From Orrella daihaiensis (GTDB lineage Bacteria > Pseudomonadota > Gammaproteobacteria > Burkholderiales > Burkholderiaceae_B): a DNA stretch of 64,000 bases. The translations under genes and the position numbers were made by a program. How positions within the stretch are numbered: the stretch's first letter is position 1; every line of letters starts with the position of its first letter. The notes under the pieces were generated by a model. That model was given only the letters and a program-made list of their open reading frames with translations. It had not been told where the DNA came from and ran no database searches. Of the stretch, positions 8,941-18,137 are shown one piece after another. The stretch lies in NCBI RefSeq assembly GCF_022811525.1, contig NZ_CP063982.1, positions 558,001 to 622,000 of the forward strand, in the 5' to 3' direction.

Positions 8941-9969
8941 ATGAAACGTATTTCTCTGTCGGCCCTGATGGTTGCTGGTGCATCCATGGCGTTTAGCGCC
9001 GGTGTCATGGCGCGTGACACGATCCAGATCGCTGGTTCGTCAACTGTTTTGCCGTTTGCCTCGATCGTCGCTGAGGAATTCGGTCAGACCTTCTCTCAAT
9101 TCAAGACCCCAGTGGTTGCCTCGGGTGGCTCATCGGGTGGTCTGCGCCAGTTTTGCCAGGGCGTTGGTGCCAACACCATCGACATCGCAAACTCATCGCG
9201 CCCAATTCGTGACTCCGAAGTTCAAGCTTGCGCCAAGAATGGCGTGACTGGCATCATCCCGGTGAAGATTGGTTTTGACGGCATCGTGTTCGCTAATCAG
9301 AGCAGCAGCGGCGTGTTTGCTTTGACGCCCCGCCATATCTTCCTGGCGCAGGCCAAGGAAGTTCCTCAGGGTGGCAAGATGGTTGCAAACCCCTACACCA
9401 ATTGGAGTCAGATTGACCCCACGTTGCCAAATCAGGAAATTACTTTGGTGATTCCTGGCTCAAACCACGGCACCCGTGAAGTCTACGAAGAAAAAATGGT
9501 GATCCCTGGCTGCAACACGTTTGCGGAAGTCAAAGCCATGGACAAAAAAGCGGCACACAACTTCTGCGTGGCTATGCGTACCGACGGTCGCGTGATTGAA
9601 GTGGCTGGCGACTACACCGAGACGCTCGGTCGCCTCGATGCACAGAAAAACGCGCTCGGCGTATTTGGCCTTAGCTTCTATGAGCAAAACCGTGACCGTC
9701 TGCAAGTCGCTACCGTTAACGGTGTCCGTCCTAGTCTGAAGACTATCGAGACTGGTGAGTACCCAGTCTCACGTCCGTTGTTCTTCTATGTTAAAGATGC
9801 TCACGTGGGTGTGATTCCTGGCCTGCTCGAGTATGCCGAGTTCTTCGTGTCCGAGCCTGTCTCTGGCATGGGTAGTCCGCTTGAGCGTGCTGGCTTGATT
9901 CCGCTAAACGACGCGGAGCGTGCGCAAATCACTGCTGATATCAAGGCACGTAAAACAATCGGTAAGTAA
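8941..9969 (+). CDS. pstS: Phosphate-binding periplasmic protein
   Basis: PstS captures inorganic phosphate for the PstCAB importer. The 342-residue precursor has a Sec signal peptide ending near AGVMA-RDT, then IQIAGSSTVLPFA, the PstS-type phosphate loop, and ASGGSSGG followed by IANSSRPI. A PGSNHGTREVYEEK segment lies mid-protein. ATG 8941 has TAAGGTG upstream with a 6-base gap. It is the first gene of pstSCAB behind a Pho box, and a hairpin after it probably keeps its mRNA more abundant than the rest of the operon. It resembles the longer PstS type found with large PstC proteins. Confidence 0.93.
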   Translation: MKRISLSALMVAGASMAFSAGVMARDTIQIAGSSTVLPFASIVAEEFGQTFSQFKTPVVASGGSSGGLRQFCQGVGANTIDIANSSRPIRDSEVQACAKNGVTGIIPVKIGFDGIVFANQSSSGVFALTPRHIFLAQAKEVPQGGKMVANPYTNWSQIDPTLPNQEITLVIPGSNHGTREVYEEKMVIPGCNTFAEVKAMDKKAAHNFCVAMRTDGRVIEVAGDYTETLGRLDAQKNALGVFGLSFYEQNRDRLQVATVNGVRPSLKTIETGEYPVSRPLFFYVKDAHVGVIPGLLEYAEFFVSEPVSGMGSPLERAGLIPLNDAERAQITADIKARKTIGK

Positions 9970-9977
9970 CCGAAATT

Positions 9978-10044
9978 GGGGCGGCCGTACTTCAGATGGA
10001 TTGGGTTGGCCGCCCACTAATCTGACCGAAGGGTCAGATTTTTT
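9978..10044 (+). terminator. Hairpins between pstS and pstC (partial terminator or attenuator)
   Basis: Two stems follow the pstS stop. GGGCGGCC (9979-9986) pairs with GGCCGCCC (10008-10015) over a 21-base loop. AATCTGACC (10019-10027) pairs perfectly with GGTCAGATT (10032-10040) over a GAAG tetraloop and runs into six T bases. The second is a classic intrinsic terminator. Because pstCAB have no evident promoter of their own in the 80 bases left, it likely lets only part of transcription through. Confidence 0.8.
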
Positions 10045-10124
10045 GTCTCTGACAAGCGTCGTTTATATTCTGGCGTCGTTAGGCGATCTTGGTGCATTAG
10101 GTGTTTTTTTAAGACGAGCTCATC

Positions 10125-11504
10125 GTGAATGCTGTCATCATACCGGCAATACTTCTGATTCTGGCTGGCTTTGCTTATCAGATAGGCCTTAGAGCCAGCG
10201 TGAGAGCAGCCAGCGCTGCGCCAACGGTCTCTATGCATTCACGCCCGTCGTATCATGGCTGGTTAGCCGTTTTGCGGGCAGCAGTGCCCGCCGTCGTGGT
10301 TTACCTCATTTGGTATTTGTTCGGCGGTGGCATCGTGGATTCGATGGTATTGGCGCAAATCCCGGCGGCCAATTTGCCTGAATCTGTGTTGGCGCAAGAC
10401 GCGCTGATGCAAAGAATTTTTAATCTGTCCACCGGGTTCGGCGTTGCTGGCGAGGCACAAGCTTGGGAGAGTTCGGCAGCTGCTCATATGGCGATGTTGT
10501 ATGGATATGGCCGTACCATTACCTTCGCCCTAATGGCAACGGTTGCAGCACTTGGGCTATTTTTTAGCTGGCGCAAGACCACGCCTGCGACCCGTGCACG
10601 TAACAAAGTTGAAAAGTTCATCACCACTGCCATGCTGGCGTGCTCAGCAGTGGCGATTTTGACAACACTAGGCATTGTGTTGTCGATGCTCGGTGAGGCG
10701 ATCAAGTTTTTTTCTTTCGTCAACCCGTTGGACTTTTTCTTTGGCACGACCTGGAATCCACGCTTTGTCACTGTCGGTACTGAGGGGCAGGCGGGATTTG
10801 GTATGGTGCCGCTCCTAGCTGGCACCATGATGATCGCGTTAATCGCGATGCTGGTTGCTACGCCTTTGGGATTGTTGACCGCCATCTTCACCTCTGAATA
10901 CGCATCAGACCGAGTGCGGGCGATTGTCAAGCCTTTGGTTGAAGTGCTCGCTGGCATTCCAACGATTGTTTATGGCTTTTTTGCGTTGGTGACGGTTGGC
11001 CCGTTTTTGACTGACCTTGGGGCATTTTTTGGGTTAGACATTCGTGCCACCTCAGCTTTGACTGCAGGTTTGGTGATGGGGATCATGATCATTCCGTTTG
11101 TGTCGTCTTTGTCGGATGACATCATCACTCAGGTGCCACGCGCCATGCGGGATGGCTCGCTGGCTTTGGGGGGTACCAAATCAGAGACGATCATCAAAAT
11201 CGTGGTCCCGGCGGCTTTGCCGGGGATTGTCGGTGCATTGTTGCTGGCGGTTAGCCGCGCTATCGGTGAGACCATGATTGTGGTGTTAGCCGCAGGTAAT
11301 GCGCCGGTGCTGACTGCCAACCCGTTTGAAGCAGTCTCAACCGTGACCGTTTCGATTGTGAATCAGCTCACCGGTGACCAGGATTTCTCAAGTCCACAGT
11401 CGCTCGTTGCATTTGCCTTGGGCCTAACATTGTTTGCCATGACACTGGTGCTAAACGTGATCGCACTTGTCGTGGTTCGTCGCTATCGGGAACAGTATGA
11501 ATAA
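10125..11504 (+). CDS. pstC: Phosphate ABC transporter permease PstC (large type)
   Basis: PstC forms the inner-membrane channel with PstA. At 459 residues it is longer than the roughly 320-residue enteric PstC. It has an extra N-terminal membrane region with helices around residues 5-25 and 45-65 and a periplasmic stretch before the permease core. The core carries the EAA-type loop with SLALGGTKSETIIKIVVPAALPGI near residues 345-370. The start is GTG 10125, the first plausible codon after the hairpin. The stop overlaps the pstA start by 8 bases. Function is secure from context and sequence. Confidence 0.93.
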   Translation: MNAVIIPAILLILAGFAYQIGLRASVRAASAAPTVSMHSRPSYHGWLAVLRAAVPAVVVYLIWYLFGGGIVDSMVLAQIPAANLPESVLAQDALMQRIFNLSTGFGVAGEAQAWESSAAAHMAMLYGYGRTITFALMATVAALGLFFSWRKTTPATRARNKVEKFITTAMLACSAVAILTTLGIVLSMLGEAIKFFSFVNPLDFFFGTTWNPRFVTVGTEGQAGFGMVPLLAGTMMIALIAMLVATPLGLLTAIFTSEYASDRVRAIVKPLVEVLAGIPTIVYGFFALVTVGPFLTDLGAFFGLDIRATSALTAGLVMGIMIIPFVSSLSDDIITQVPRAMRDGSLALGGTKSETIIKIVVPAALPGIVGALLLAVSRAIGETMIVVLAAGNAPVLTANPFEAVSTVTVSIVNQLTGDQDFSSPQSLVAFALGLTLFAMTLVLNVIALVVVRRYREQYE

Positions 11505-12873
11505 CGCCAGTACAGCGAAATCCGGTGTAGATGGATTTGCTTCAAACGAGGCAAGGACCCAGCACATTGCATCTACTCTAAAGCGCCGCCGTAACAAGGA
11601 ATTCCGTTTCCGAATGATGGGGATCTTGGCGGTTTGCTTCTCGATCGGTTTGGTGGGTATTTTGTTTGGTACCATCTTGGCGAAGGGGATCCCATCGTTC
11701 TGGCAGGCAACCTTCGTGTTGGACGTTGAGTTCTCGCCAGAAATTGTCAAAATTGACCCTAAACCGGTGCAAGAGGCTGGCGAGAGCCCGGCCGAGTACG
11801 AGAAGCGCGTCAACGATTGGGCAAACCGGTTGAACTTCATTAACTTCAACCGTCTGTTACTCAATTCGGTTGCCAAGGTGTTGCCTGAGACCGAAGAGAA
11901 CCGTCGTGCGGTATTAGAAATGTTCGCAAGTGCAACGCGTTTTGATCTGCGCAATCTGGTCATTGACGACCCGAGCATCGTCGGCAAAACAGTCAAGCTT
12001 GATCTGCTCGCTAGTGCCAACGTCGATGTATGGCTCAAGGGCAATATTGATCGTTCACTGCCTGATGCCCAGCAACAACTGAGTGCTGATGCTCGCAAGT
12101 GGTCGGATCAGTTGTATGAAATGGGTGTTATCCAGAATAAGTTCAGCACATCGTTGTTTGTGAATGCTGACTCACGTAGTTCGCCCGCGTCCGCTGGTCT
12201 GGCAGGCGCGTTTGTCGGGTCGCTCATGATGATGATCGTGGTGATTTTGCTGGCGGTGCCTATTGGCGTGGCAGCGGCGGTGTATCTCGAAGAGTTCGCC
12301 CCACAAAACAAGTTCACCGACTTTATTGAAGTCAACATCAATAACCTTGCGGCAGTTCCATCGATCGTGTTCGGCTTGCTCGGGGCATCGGTCTTCATCA
12401 TCATGTTAAACCTGCCATTATCTGCACCAATTGTTGGTGGTTTGGTATTGACGTTGATGACGCTGCCGACCGTGATTATCGCGACGCGAGCGTCACTTAA
12501 AGCAATCCCGCCATCCATTCGTGAAGGGGCGTTGGCATTGGGCGCCTCTCGTGTTCAGGCGGTGACTGATCACGTGTTGCCACTGGCGCGGCCCGGGATT
12601 TTGACTGCGACCATCATTGGTGTGGCACAAGCCTTGGGCGAGACAGCACCATTGCTGCTGATTGGCATGTCAGCATTTGTGGCAAACATCCCATCCACAC
12701 CGTTTGATCCCTCGACTGCGCTGCCAGTTCAGATTTATCTGTGGAATGGCAACGAGTTGCGCAACTTCTTTGAAGGCAGAACCTCTGCCGTGATTATTAT
12801 TCTGTTGGCACTGATGCTGACATTGAACTCGCTAGCCATCTGGCTGCGCAAGAAATTTGAGATAAGGTGGTAG
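11497..12873 (+). CDS. pstA: Phosphate ABC transporter permease PstA (extended type)
   Basis: This is the partner of PstC in the membrane channel. The 458-residue protein has a cytoplasmic N-terminus, a first membrane helix at about residues 40-65, then a large charged periplasmic insertion of about 150 residues that enteric PstA lacks, and the permease core. The ABC-contact loop is [23 protein letters not shown] 11497 overlaps the pstC stop, indicating coupling; a start at 11467 within pstC is possible but has no support. The insertion is typical of the group that also has large PstC. Confidence 0.92.
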   Translation: MNNASTAKSGVDGFASNEARTQHIASTLKRRRNKEFRFRMMGILAVCFSIGLVGILFGTILAKGIPSFWQATFVLDVEFSPEIVKIDPKPVQEAGESPAEYEKRVNDWANRLNFINFNRLLLNSVAKVLPETEENRRAVLEMFASATRFDLRNLVIDDPSIVGKTVKLDLLASANVDVWLKGNIDRSLPDAQQQLSADARKWSDQLYEMGVIQNKFSTSLFVNADSRSSPASAGLAGAFVGSLMMMIVVILLAVPIGVAAAVYLEEFAPQNKFTDFIEVNINNLAAVPSIVFGLLGASVFIIMLNLPLSAPIVGGLVLTLMTLPTVIIATRASLKAIPPSIREGALALGASRVQAVTDHVLPLARPGILTATIIGVAQALGETAPLLLIGMSAFVANIPSTPFDPSTALPVQIYLWNGNELRNFFEGRTSAVIIILLALMLTLNSLAIWLRKKFEIRW

Positions 12874-12875
12874 TC

Positions 12876-13694
12876 ATGACGACCGAAGTAACTGCAAAAC
12901 CAACCGCAGCGATCAAGGCCAAAGAGGTCGCCACGACACCTGTGAAGATCACGGCTGAAGATGTCAAAGTCTTCTATGGTGAGAAAGAGGCCTTACACGG
13001 CATAACCATGAATATCCACGAGCGTGAAATCGTGGCATTCATTGGTCCTTCTGGTTGCGGCAAGTCGACCTTTTTGCGTTGTATGAACCGCATGAACGAT
13101 ACCGTGCCGGGTGCCAAGGTGACGGGCAAGATTCATTTGGGCAAGACAGATATCTATGATCCAAGTATCGACGTGGTGCTTTTGCGCGCGCAAGTTGGCA
13201 TGGTGTTTCAAAAGCCTAATCCGTTTCCCAAGTCCATCTACGAGAATATTGCGTACGGCCCCCGTCTACACGGCTTGGCTAAAAACAAGGCCGATCTTGA
13301 TGTGATCGTCGAAAGCAGCTTGACTCGTGCTGGCCTTTGGAATGAGGTAAAAGATCGTCTCGATGCGCCAGGCACGGGCTTGTCTGGTGGTCAGCAGCAG
13401 CGCTTGTGCATTGCGCGCGCCATCGCAGTCAGTCCGGAAGTCATCCTGATGGATGAACCGTGCTCGGCACTTGACCCGATCTCAACGGCTCACGTTGAGA
13501 ACCTGATGCTAGAACTCAAAGACAACTACACCATCGTCATCGTGACCCACAACATGCAGCAAGCTGCTCGTGTGGCCGATCGCACAGCGTTCTTCCACTT
13601 GGGTGACTTGGTGGAAATGAATGAGACATCACAGTTGTTCGTGAATCCCAAAGAAAAGCGCACAGAGGATTACGTGACCGGGCGTTTTGGTTAA
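12876..13694 (+). CDS. pstB: Phosphate ABC transporter ATPase
   Basis: PstB powers PstCA and takes part in phosphate signalling to PhoR. The 272-residue protein has Walker A GPSGCGKS, a Q-loop in [10 protein letters not shown], the signature [14 protein letters not shown], Walker [13 protein letters not shown] and the switch histidine in [11 protein letters not shown] 12876 follows AAGGTGG with a 5-base gap, two bases after the pstA stop. A short Ala/Lys-rich N-terminal tail precedes the ATPase domain. No phoU follows, unlike in many proteobacterial pst operons; the next gene is a glycosyltransferase 158 bases on. Confidence 0.96.
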   Translation: MTTEVTAKPTAAIKAKEVATTPVKITAEDVKVFYGEKEALHGITMNIHEREIVAFIGPSGCGKSTFLRCMNRMNDTVPGAKVTGKIHLGKTDIYDPSIDVVLLRAQVGMVFQKPNPFPKSIYENIAYGPRLHGLAKNKADLDVIVESSLTRAGLWNEVKDRLDAPGTGLSGGQQQRLCIARAIAVSPEVILMDEPCSALDPISTAHVENLMLELKDNYTIVIVTHNMQQAARVADRTAFFHLGDLVEMNETSQLFVNPKEKRTEDYVTGRFG

Positions 13695-13852
13695 AAGCAG
13701 CCCGATATATTCCCCTGCGGCATCAACCGCCCCTAATTACCTAGCCTCAGGCATCGACTCTCGCTGTTGGTTGTATGCTTGGGGCTGGTTTGTTTTTTAG
13801 CCAGATTGAATTCGCTTGTGCGAGCAAGTGAGTCGGTTTGGCCTGATGGTAG

Positions 13853-14917
13853 ATGAAACGTATCCTCGTAATCCGTAACGATAAAATCGGCGACTTTATG
13901 CTGGCTTGGCCAGCGCTTGCGCTATTGAAAGGCGCTGGCTGCCATTTGACGGTTCTGGTGCCAGCGTACACCGCGCCCTTGGCCCGTCTATGCCCGTTTG
14001 TCGATGAGGTGATTTGTGACCCAGGAGAATCGGGCAGTCAAATTGAGCAGGCAGAACTGCTGCAAACCGTCGCTGATGGCAAGTTTGACGCAGCATTAAC
14101 CTTATTCTCTACCTGGCGTGTTGGGGTGTTGCTGCGTAAAGCAGGAGTTTCTTTGCGTGTGGCGCCAGCCACCAAGTTCGCCCAGATTCTCTACAACCAT
14201 CGCGTTACCCAGCGTCGATCGCGCTCGGAGAAACCCGAGTGGGAATACAACCTGGATTTAGCGGCTGCATTGCTCAAAGACTTGGGCTTGTCGGTCGGAT
14301 CGGTTGCAGCGCCTTACCTTCAAATTGATACTGCCGAGGTGGTTGCCAGACGTCATGCCATGGCTGCGCGCCTGTCATTGCCAACGGATAAACGATGGTT
14401 GATGGTGCACGCCGGTTCGGGTGGATCAGCTAATAACTTGAGCATGCGTCAGTATGAAGAACTAGTTTGTGCGTTGGCCAAGCGACTGCCTAACTGGGTG
14501 TTTGTGTTGACTGCAGGCCCGGCCGAGCGTCTTGGTGTTGGTCATTTGATGGCGAATTTGATCAATCGGCAGGTGCCGGTTGCTATGGGAACTGGTGATG
14601 ATCTGACGCAGTTTACTTACGATATAGCTGTCGCTGACGCCTTCATGGCGGGTAGTACAGGCCCATTGCATATTGCAGGCGCACTCGATGTGCCCACGGT
14701 CGGTTTCTATCCCTTGAGGCGGTCAGCAACTGCTTTGAGGTGGCAAACACTGAATTCTCCCAAACGGCGGCTTGCCATATCACCCACCGCGTCGATGCCA
14801 GATCCGGAAAGCTTCAAGGGGTTAGATGTTGATGCAGTCGCTGATCAAATTGCTGGTTGGCTTGAGGGTTCGGCCAGCGACATTGACTCTCATATCGATG
14901 AGCCAATCGGTATTTAG
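13853..14917 (+). CDS. Glycosyltransferase family 9 (heptosyltransferase-like)
   Basis: GT9 enzymes add heptose or related sugars to the LPS core at the inner membrane. The 354-residue protein starts KRILVIRNDKIGDFMLAWPA, the family's N-terminal donor-fold signature. It contains VHAGSGGSANNLS near residue 182 and AGSTGPLHIAGALDVPTVGFYP near residue 265, matching the GT9 ADP-heptose-binding end. It is transcribed away from pstB and converges with a family 2 glycosyltransferase 22 bases on. The exact acceptor is unknown. Confidence 0.82.
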   Translation: MKRILVIRNDKIGDFMLAWPALALLKGAGCHLTVLVPAYTAPLARLCPFVDEVICDPGESGSQIEQAELLQTVADGKFDAALTLFSTWRVGVLLRKAGVSLRVAPATKFAQILYNHRVTQRRSRSEKPEWEYNLDLAAALLKDLGLSVGSVAAPYLQIDTAEVVARRHAMAARLSLPTDKRWLMVHAGSGGSANNLSMRQYEELVCALAKRLPNWVFVLTAGPAERLGVGHLMANLINRQVPVAMGTGDDLTQFTYDIAVADAFMAGSTGPLHIAGALDVPTVGFYPLRRSATALRWQTLNSPKRRLAISPTASMPDPESFKGLDVDAVADQIAGWLEGSASDIDSHIDEPIGI

Positions 14918-14939
14918 ATCGATCGTGAAGTTTCTACCA

Positions 14940-15704
14940 CTAAGGCTTGGGTTGTTGGCGCACCCAAAGATCGGCGTACTTGGCAAACGTAGAGTGAGCT
15001 GACAGCAGCGCTAATAGAAGACCTTGACGGCCATCGAGAAAGCCAGCCTTAAGCACGTACATACGCAAAAAGCACCCGACGCCGTGAATAACCCCTTGCA
15101 GTAGGCTGCCGCGTTTGCCACGTACCTCGCGTTGCTGCGCCCATAGGTCTGCGTACTGGGCTGATTTCACGAGGTAGTGCTGCAAATCTTTGTAGGTGTA
15201 GTGCAAAAGGTCACCCGTTAGTGGCTCGATATGAGTGCCAGGGTGTACTTCGAGCCTCTCGTGCACCTGAGCATCGGAGTATTGGGTGAGCTTGGTTGGG
15301 TGCAGGCGCAGTACCCTGTCAGGATACCAGCCGCTGTGGCGGATAAATCGCCCGAATGCCCAGGACAGTCGAGCAGTGCTGTAAATGGTGTTTGGATTAT
15401 TTTGTGAGACAGCGGCTTTGATCGAGGTCTTCAGCTCTGGCGTGAGCCGCTCATCGGCATCGATCCAGAATATCCAATCTGAGCTTACGTGGGACTGGGC
15501 AAAGCGCCGCTGTAGTCCAAAGCCCTCCCAAGATGGTTTGGCAAACACTTTGGCGCCAAGCTCTCGGGCAATGTCAGCCGTGTTGTCGGTGCTGCCGCCA
15601 TCGATCACGATGATTTCATTGGCCAGTCCTTCACACGACCGCAGGCAGGCAACGAGGTTGTCGGCCTCGTTTTTAACGATCATGGCAATGGCTAACGTGG
15701 GCAT
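14940..15704 (-). CDS. Glycosyltransferase family 2 (WaaE/LgtF-like)
   Basis: The 254-residue GT-A protein begins LAIAMIVKNEADNLVACLRS and has IDGGSTDNTADIA and the metal-binding DAD-type motif in FWIDADERLT. The central SGWYPDRVLRLH and QVHERLEV segments are characteristic of the LPS core glucosyltransferases WaaE/LgtF. It probably adds glucose to the inner-core heptose. It shares a 128-base divergent region with the GAPDH gene. It converges with the GT9 gene, so the pair may serve the same core structure although not one transcript. Confidence 0.82.
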   Translation of the reverse strand: MPTLAIAMIVKNEADNLVACLRSCEGLANEIIVIDGGSTDNTADIARELGAKVFAKPSWEGFGLQRRFAQSHVSSDWIFWIDADERLTPELKTSIKAAVSQNNPNTIYSTARLSWAFGRFIRHSGWYPDRVLRLHPTKLTQYSDAQVHERLEVHPGTHIEPLTGDLLHYTYKDLQHYLVKSAQYADLWAQQREVRGKRGSLLQGVIHGVGCFLRMYVLKAGFLDGRQGLLLALLSAHSTFAKYADLWVRQQPKP

Positions 15705-15755
15705 GTCTGCATTCTAGATGATCTATGACAGCCTGAGCCGCGCTGTGCCGTGGGC

Positions 15756-15789
15756 TTGTCATGAACCTGTCATCTTTATCGAGTTAAAT
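15756..15789 (+). promoter_or_regulatory. Pho box and -10 upstream of the GAPDH-arsJ operon
   Basis: TTGTCAT-GAAC-CTGTCAT (15756-15773) matches the PhoB consensus at 13 of 14 repeat positions, and TTAAAT (15784-15789) begins exactly 10 bases later, the spacing seen in E. coli Pho promoters. The GTG start of the GAPDH gene is 43 bases further on. A lone reverse half-site ATGACAG (15725-15731) points toward the glycosyltransferase gene but has no partner. Confidence 0.75.
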
Positions 15790-15832
15790 TTCGATAATTA
15801 TCAAAATAACCTCTCATCATCAGGACAGCATC

Positions 15833-16873
15833 GTGAAAGTAGGCATTAACGGCATGGGACGAATTGGACGATTGGCATTGCGCGCAGCCATGGGAGCAGC
15901 GCACCGGCCAGGCGACGATCCGTACCGAAACAATCGGTTGGAAGTGGTCCATGTCAATGAGATCAAGGGCAATGCCCAAGCCTTGGCACATCTGATGGAG
16001 TTTGACTCGGTGCAGGGGCGCTGGCGCGAGACAATCGGTGCTTCTGACAACACCATGCACATTGGTGCATGCGACATCACGGTATCCAATCATGCTGATC
16101 CCAAAGATATCGCTTGGGGTGACATGGGCGTGGAGCTTGTACTGGAGTGCACGGGCAAATTGTTGACCCCTGAGGTGTTACAGGGACACCTCGATCGGGG
16201 CGCCAAGCGTGTGGTGGTGGCGGCACCCGTGAAGGTCGGCAATGTGTTGAACATCGTGTTTGGTATCAACCATGACCGCTACGAGCCAGGCCGAGATCGG
16301 ATTGTGACGGCTGCATCTTGCACCACGAACTGCCTGGCGCCTGTGGTCAAAGTCATCCATGACAATTTGGGTATCCGTCATGGCCAGATCACCACGATCC
16401 ATGATCCCACCAACACCAATCTGGTGGTCGATGGGGTGCACAAAGACCTGCGCCGTGCCCGCAGTGCCATGCTAAGCCTCTCGCCCACGACCACCGGCAG
16501 TGCCACTGCCATTGCACTGATATACCCCGAGCTTGCCGGCAAGCTCAATGGCCATGCGGTTAGAGCCCCGGTTCTGAATGCCTCACTGACTGACGCGGTG
16601 TTCGAGCTGAACAAGCCAACGTCGGCCGAAGCGGTCAACGCATTGTTTCAAGAGGCGGCAAACGGATCTCTGGCCGGTATTCTCGGTTTTGAAGAGCGTC
16701 CTTTGGTGAGCGCTGATTATGCGCAGGACACCCGCAGCTCGATAGTCGATGGACTCTCGACCATGGTCACCGACGGAACGATGTTGAAAGTTTACGCATG
16801 GTATGACAACGAGATGGGTTATGCCTGCCGTATGGTTGATCTGGCTTGTTATATGCAATCGCAGGGTATGTAA
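15833..16873 (+). CDS. ArsJ-associated glyceraldehyde-3-phosphate dehydrogenase
   Basis: GAPDH oxidises glyceraldehyde-3-phosphate with phosphate. In arsJ operons the paralogue uses arsenate, making unstable 1-arseno-3-phosphoglycerate. The 346-residue protein has the NAD fold [15 protein letters not shown] and the catalytic Cys163 in [10 protein letters not shown]. The base His190 sits in [10 protein letters not shown] rather than the glycolytic HAYTNDQ type, and [15 protein letters not shown] ends the protein. GTG 15833 has AGGA upstream with a 7-base gap. It is three bases from arsJ, the arrangement described in Pseudomonas. Arsenate use is inferred from this pairing; ordinary glycolytic or vitamin-B6 (Epd-like) roles are less likely. 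Confidence 0.85.
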   Translation: MKVGINGMGRIGRLALRAAMGAAHRPGDDPYRNNRLEVVHVNEIKGNAQALAHLMEFDSVQGRWRETIGASDNTMHIGACDITVSNHADPKDIAWGDMGVELVLECTGKLLTPEVLQGHLDRGAKRVVVAAPVKVGNVLNIVFGINHDRYEPGRDRIVTAASCTTNCLAPVVKVIHDNLGIRHGQITTIHDPTNTNLVVDGVHKDLRRARSAMLSLSPTTTGSATAIALIYPELAGKLNGHAVRAPVLNASLTDAVFELNKPTSAEAVNALFQEAANGSLAGILGFEERPLVSADYAQDTRSSIVDGLSTMVTDGTMLKVYAWYDNEMGYACRMVDLACYMQSQGM

Positions 16874-16876
16874 GCC

Positions 16877-18121
16877 ATGACGGTTTCTGCCGCACCCAAT
16901 CCGGCCGCATCGGCTGCGCGCCAGTATGCATTGGTTACGTCCGCTTACTGGAGCTTTACGTTGACCGACGGCGCACTGCGCATGTTGGTGCTGCTGCATT
17001 TCTATCAGCTTGGCTATTCGCCGTTCACGCTCGCTTTTTTGTTCTTGTTATATGAGGCGGCAGGCATTCTGGCGAACTTGGTCGGTGGATGGCTTGCGAC
17101 CCGGTTTGGTATTTCACGCATGCTGGTGGTTGGCCTTTGCACGCAGATTGCCGGATTTCTATTGCTCTCAGCGCTGTCGCCAAGCTGGTCCGCGACGCTC
17201 TCGGTGGTGTGGGTGGTGATTGCTCAAGGCGTGTGTGGGGTGGCCAAGGATCTGACCAAGACCGCCAGCAAATCCGCCATCAAAATCACCGCTAGCCAAG
17301 CCAGTGGCCAGTTATTCAAGTGGGTGGCGTGGTTTACCGGTAGCAAGAACGCGATGAAAGGTGTGGGCTTTTTTCTGGGTGGCGTGCTGCTGCAGTATCT
17401 GGGTTTCTCAGGTGCATTGTGGCTAATGGCTGGGTTGCTAGCCTGTGTGTTGGTCGGGGTGCTGACGTTGTTGCCACCCATGATGGGCAAGAGCAAAGCC
17501 TCGAAATCTGCTCGGGAATTGTTTGCTAAAAGTCGAGGTATTAACCTGCTGGCCTTGGCCCGGGTATTCCTCTTTGGCGCCAGAGATGTGTGGTTTGTGG
17601 TTGGCGTGCCGGTCTATCTTTATGCGGCTGGCTGGACCTTCAGCATGGTGGGCGGGTTTTTAGCAGCATGGACAATTGGCTATGGGTTTGTGCAAGCCAT
17701 TGCTCCGCAGCTGGTTAGACGCAGTGATGATGGGCTAACCAACGAAGTGCCGGCAGCGCAACTTTGGTCGCTATTGCTGGCCCTAGTGCCTGCGGCCCTA
17801 GCCTGGTATGTCTGGCAAGACACTGCGCAGTCAGCCTGGGTGGTAGTCATCGGGTTAGGTGTATTCGGGTTTGCGTTTGCAGTGAACTCGTCGGTGCATT
17901 CTTATCTGATTCTGGCTTATGCGGGGTCAGAGAAAGCCGCTGAAGACGTGGGCTTTTACTATGCTGCCAACGCCTCAGGGCGCTTTATGGGCACTTTGCT
18001 GTCGGGTTTGTTGTATCAGTGGGGTGGATTGATGTTTTCTTTAACGGGATCAGCCATCATGCTCGCCATCTGCTGGCTAGTCACGCTAGCGCTACCCAAA
18101 CACCTTGATCAACTGAATTGA
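16877..18121 (+). CDS. arsJ: Organoarsenical efflux permease ArsJ (MFS)
   Basis: ArsJ exports 1-arseno-3-phosphoglycerate, which breaks down outside to arsenate, giving arsenate resistance. The 414-residue MFS protein has about 12 membrane segments and close ArsJ hallmarks: AYWSFTLTDGALRMLVLLHF at the N-terminus, SPFTLAFLFLLYE, GVAKDLTKTASKSAIK, FKWVAWFTGSKNAMKGVG, and ARDVWFVVGVPVYLY. It follows its GAPDH by three bases and shares its Pho-type promoter. No arsR, arsC or arsB lies nearby. It converges with the next MFS gene 16 bases on. Confidence 0.88.
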   Translation: MTVSAAPNPAASAARQYALVTSAYWSFTLTDGALRMLVLLHFYQLGYSPFTLAFLFLLYEAAGILANLVGGWLATRFGISRMLVVGLCTQIAGFLLLSALSPSWSATLSVVWVVIAQGVCGVAKDLTKTASKSAIKITASQASGQLFKWVAWFTGSKNAMKGVGFFLGGVLLQYLGFSGALWLMAGLLACVLVGVLTLLPPMMGKSKASKSARELFAKSRGINLLALARVFLFGARDVWFVVGVPVYLYAAGWTFSMVGGFLAAWTIGYGFVQAIAPQLVRRSDDGLTNEVPAAQLWSLLLALVPAALAWYVWQDTAQSAWVVVIGLGVFGFAFAVNSSVHSYLILAYAGSEKAAEDVGFYYAANASGRFMGTLLSGLLYQWGGLMFSLTGSAIMLAICWLVTLALPKHLDQLN

Positions 18122-18137
18122 GCTGGTAGCTCGGCTC

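Noticed and set aside
11451..12098. Long minus-strand frame inside pstA
   Set aside because: It lies opposite a well-supported gene, has no ribosome site or recognisable domain, and follows from codon bias of the real frame.
15725..15731. Reverse Pho half-site ATGACAG facing the family 2 glycosyltransferase
   Set aside because: It is a lone 7-base match with no partner repeat and lies too close to the start codon to leave room for a promoter.
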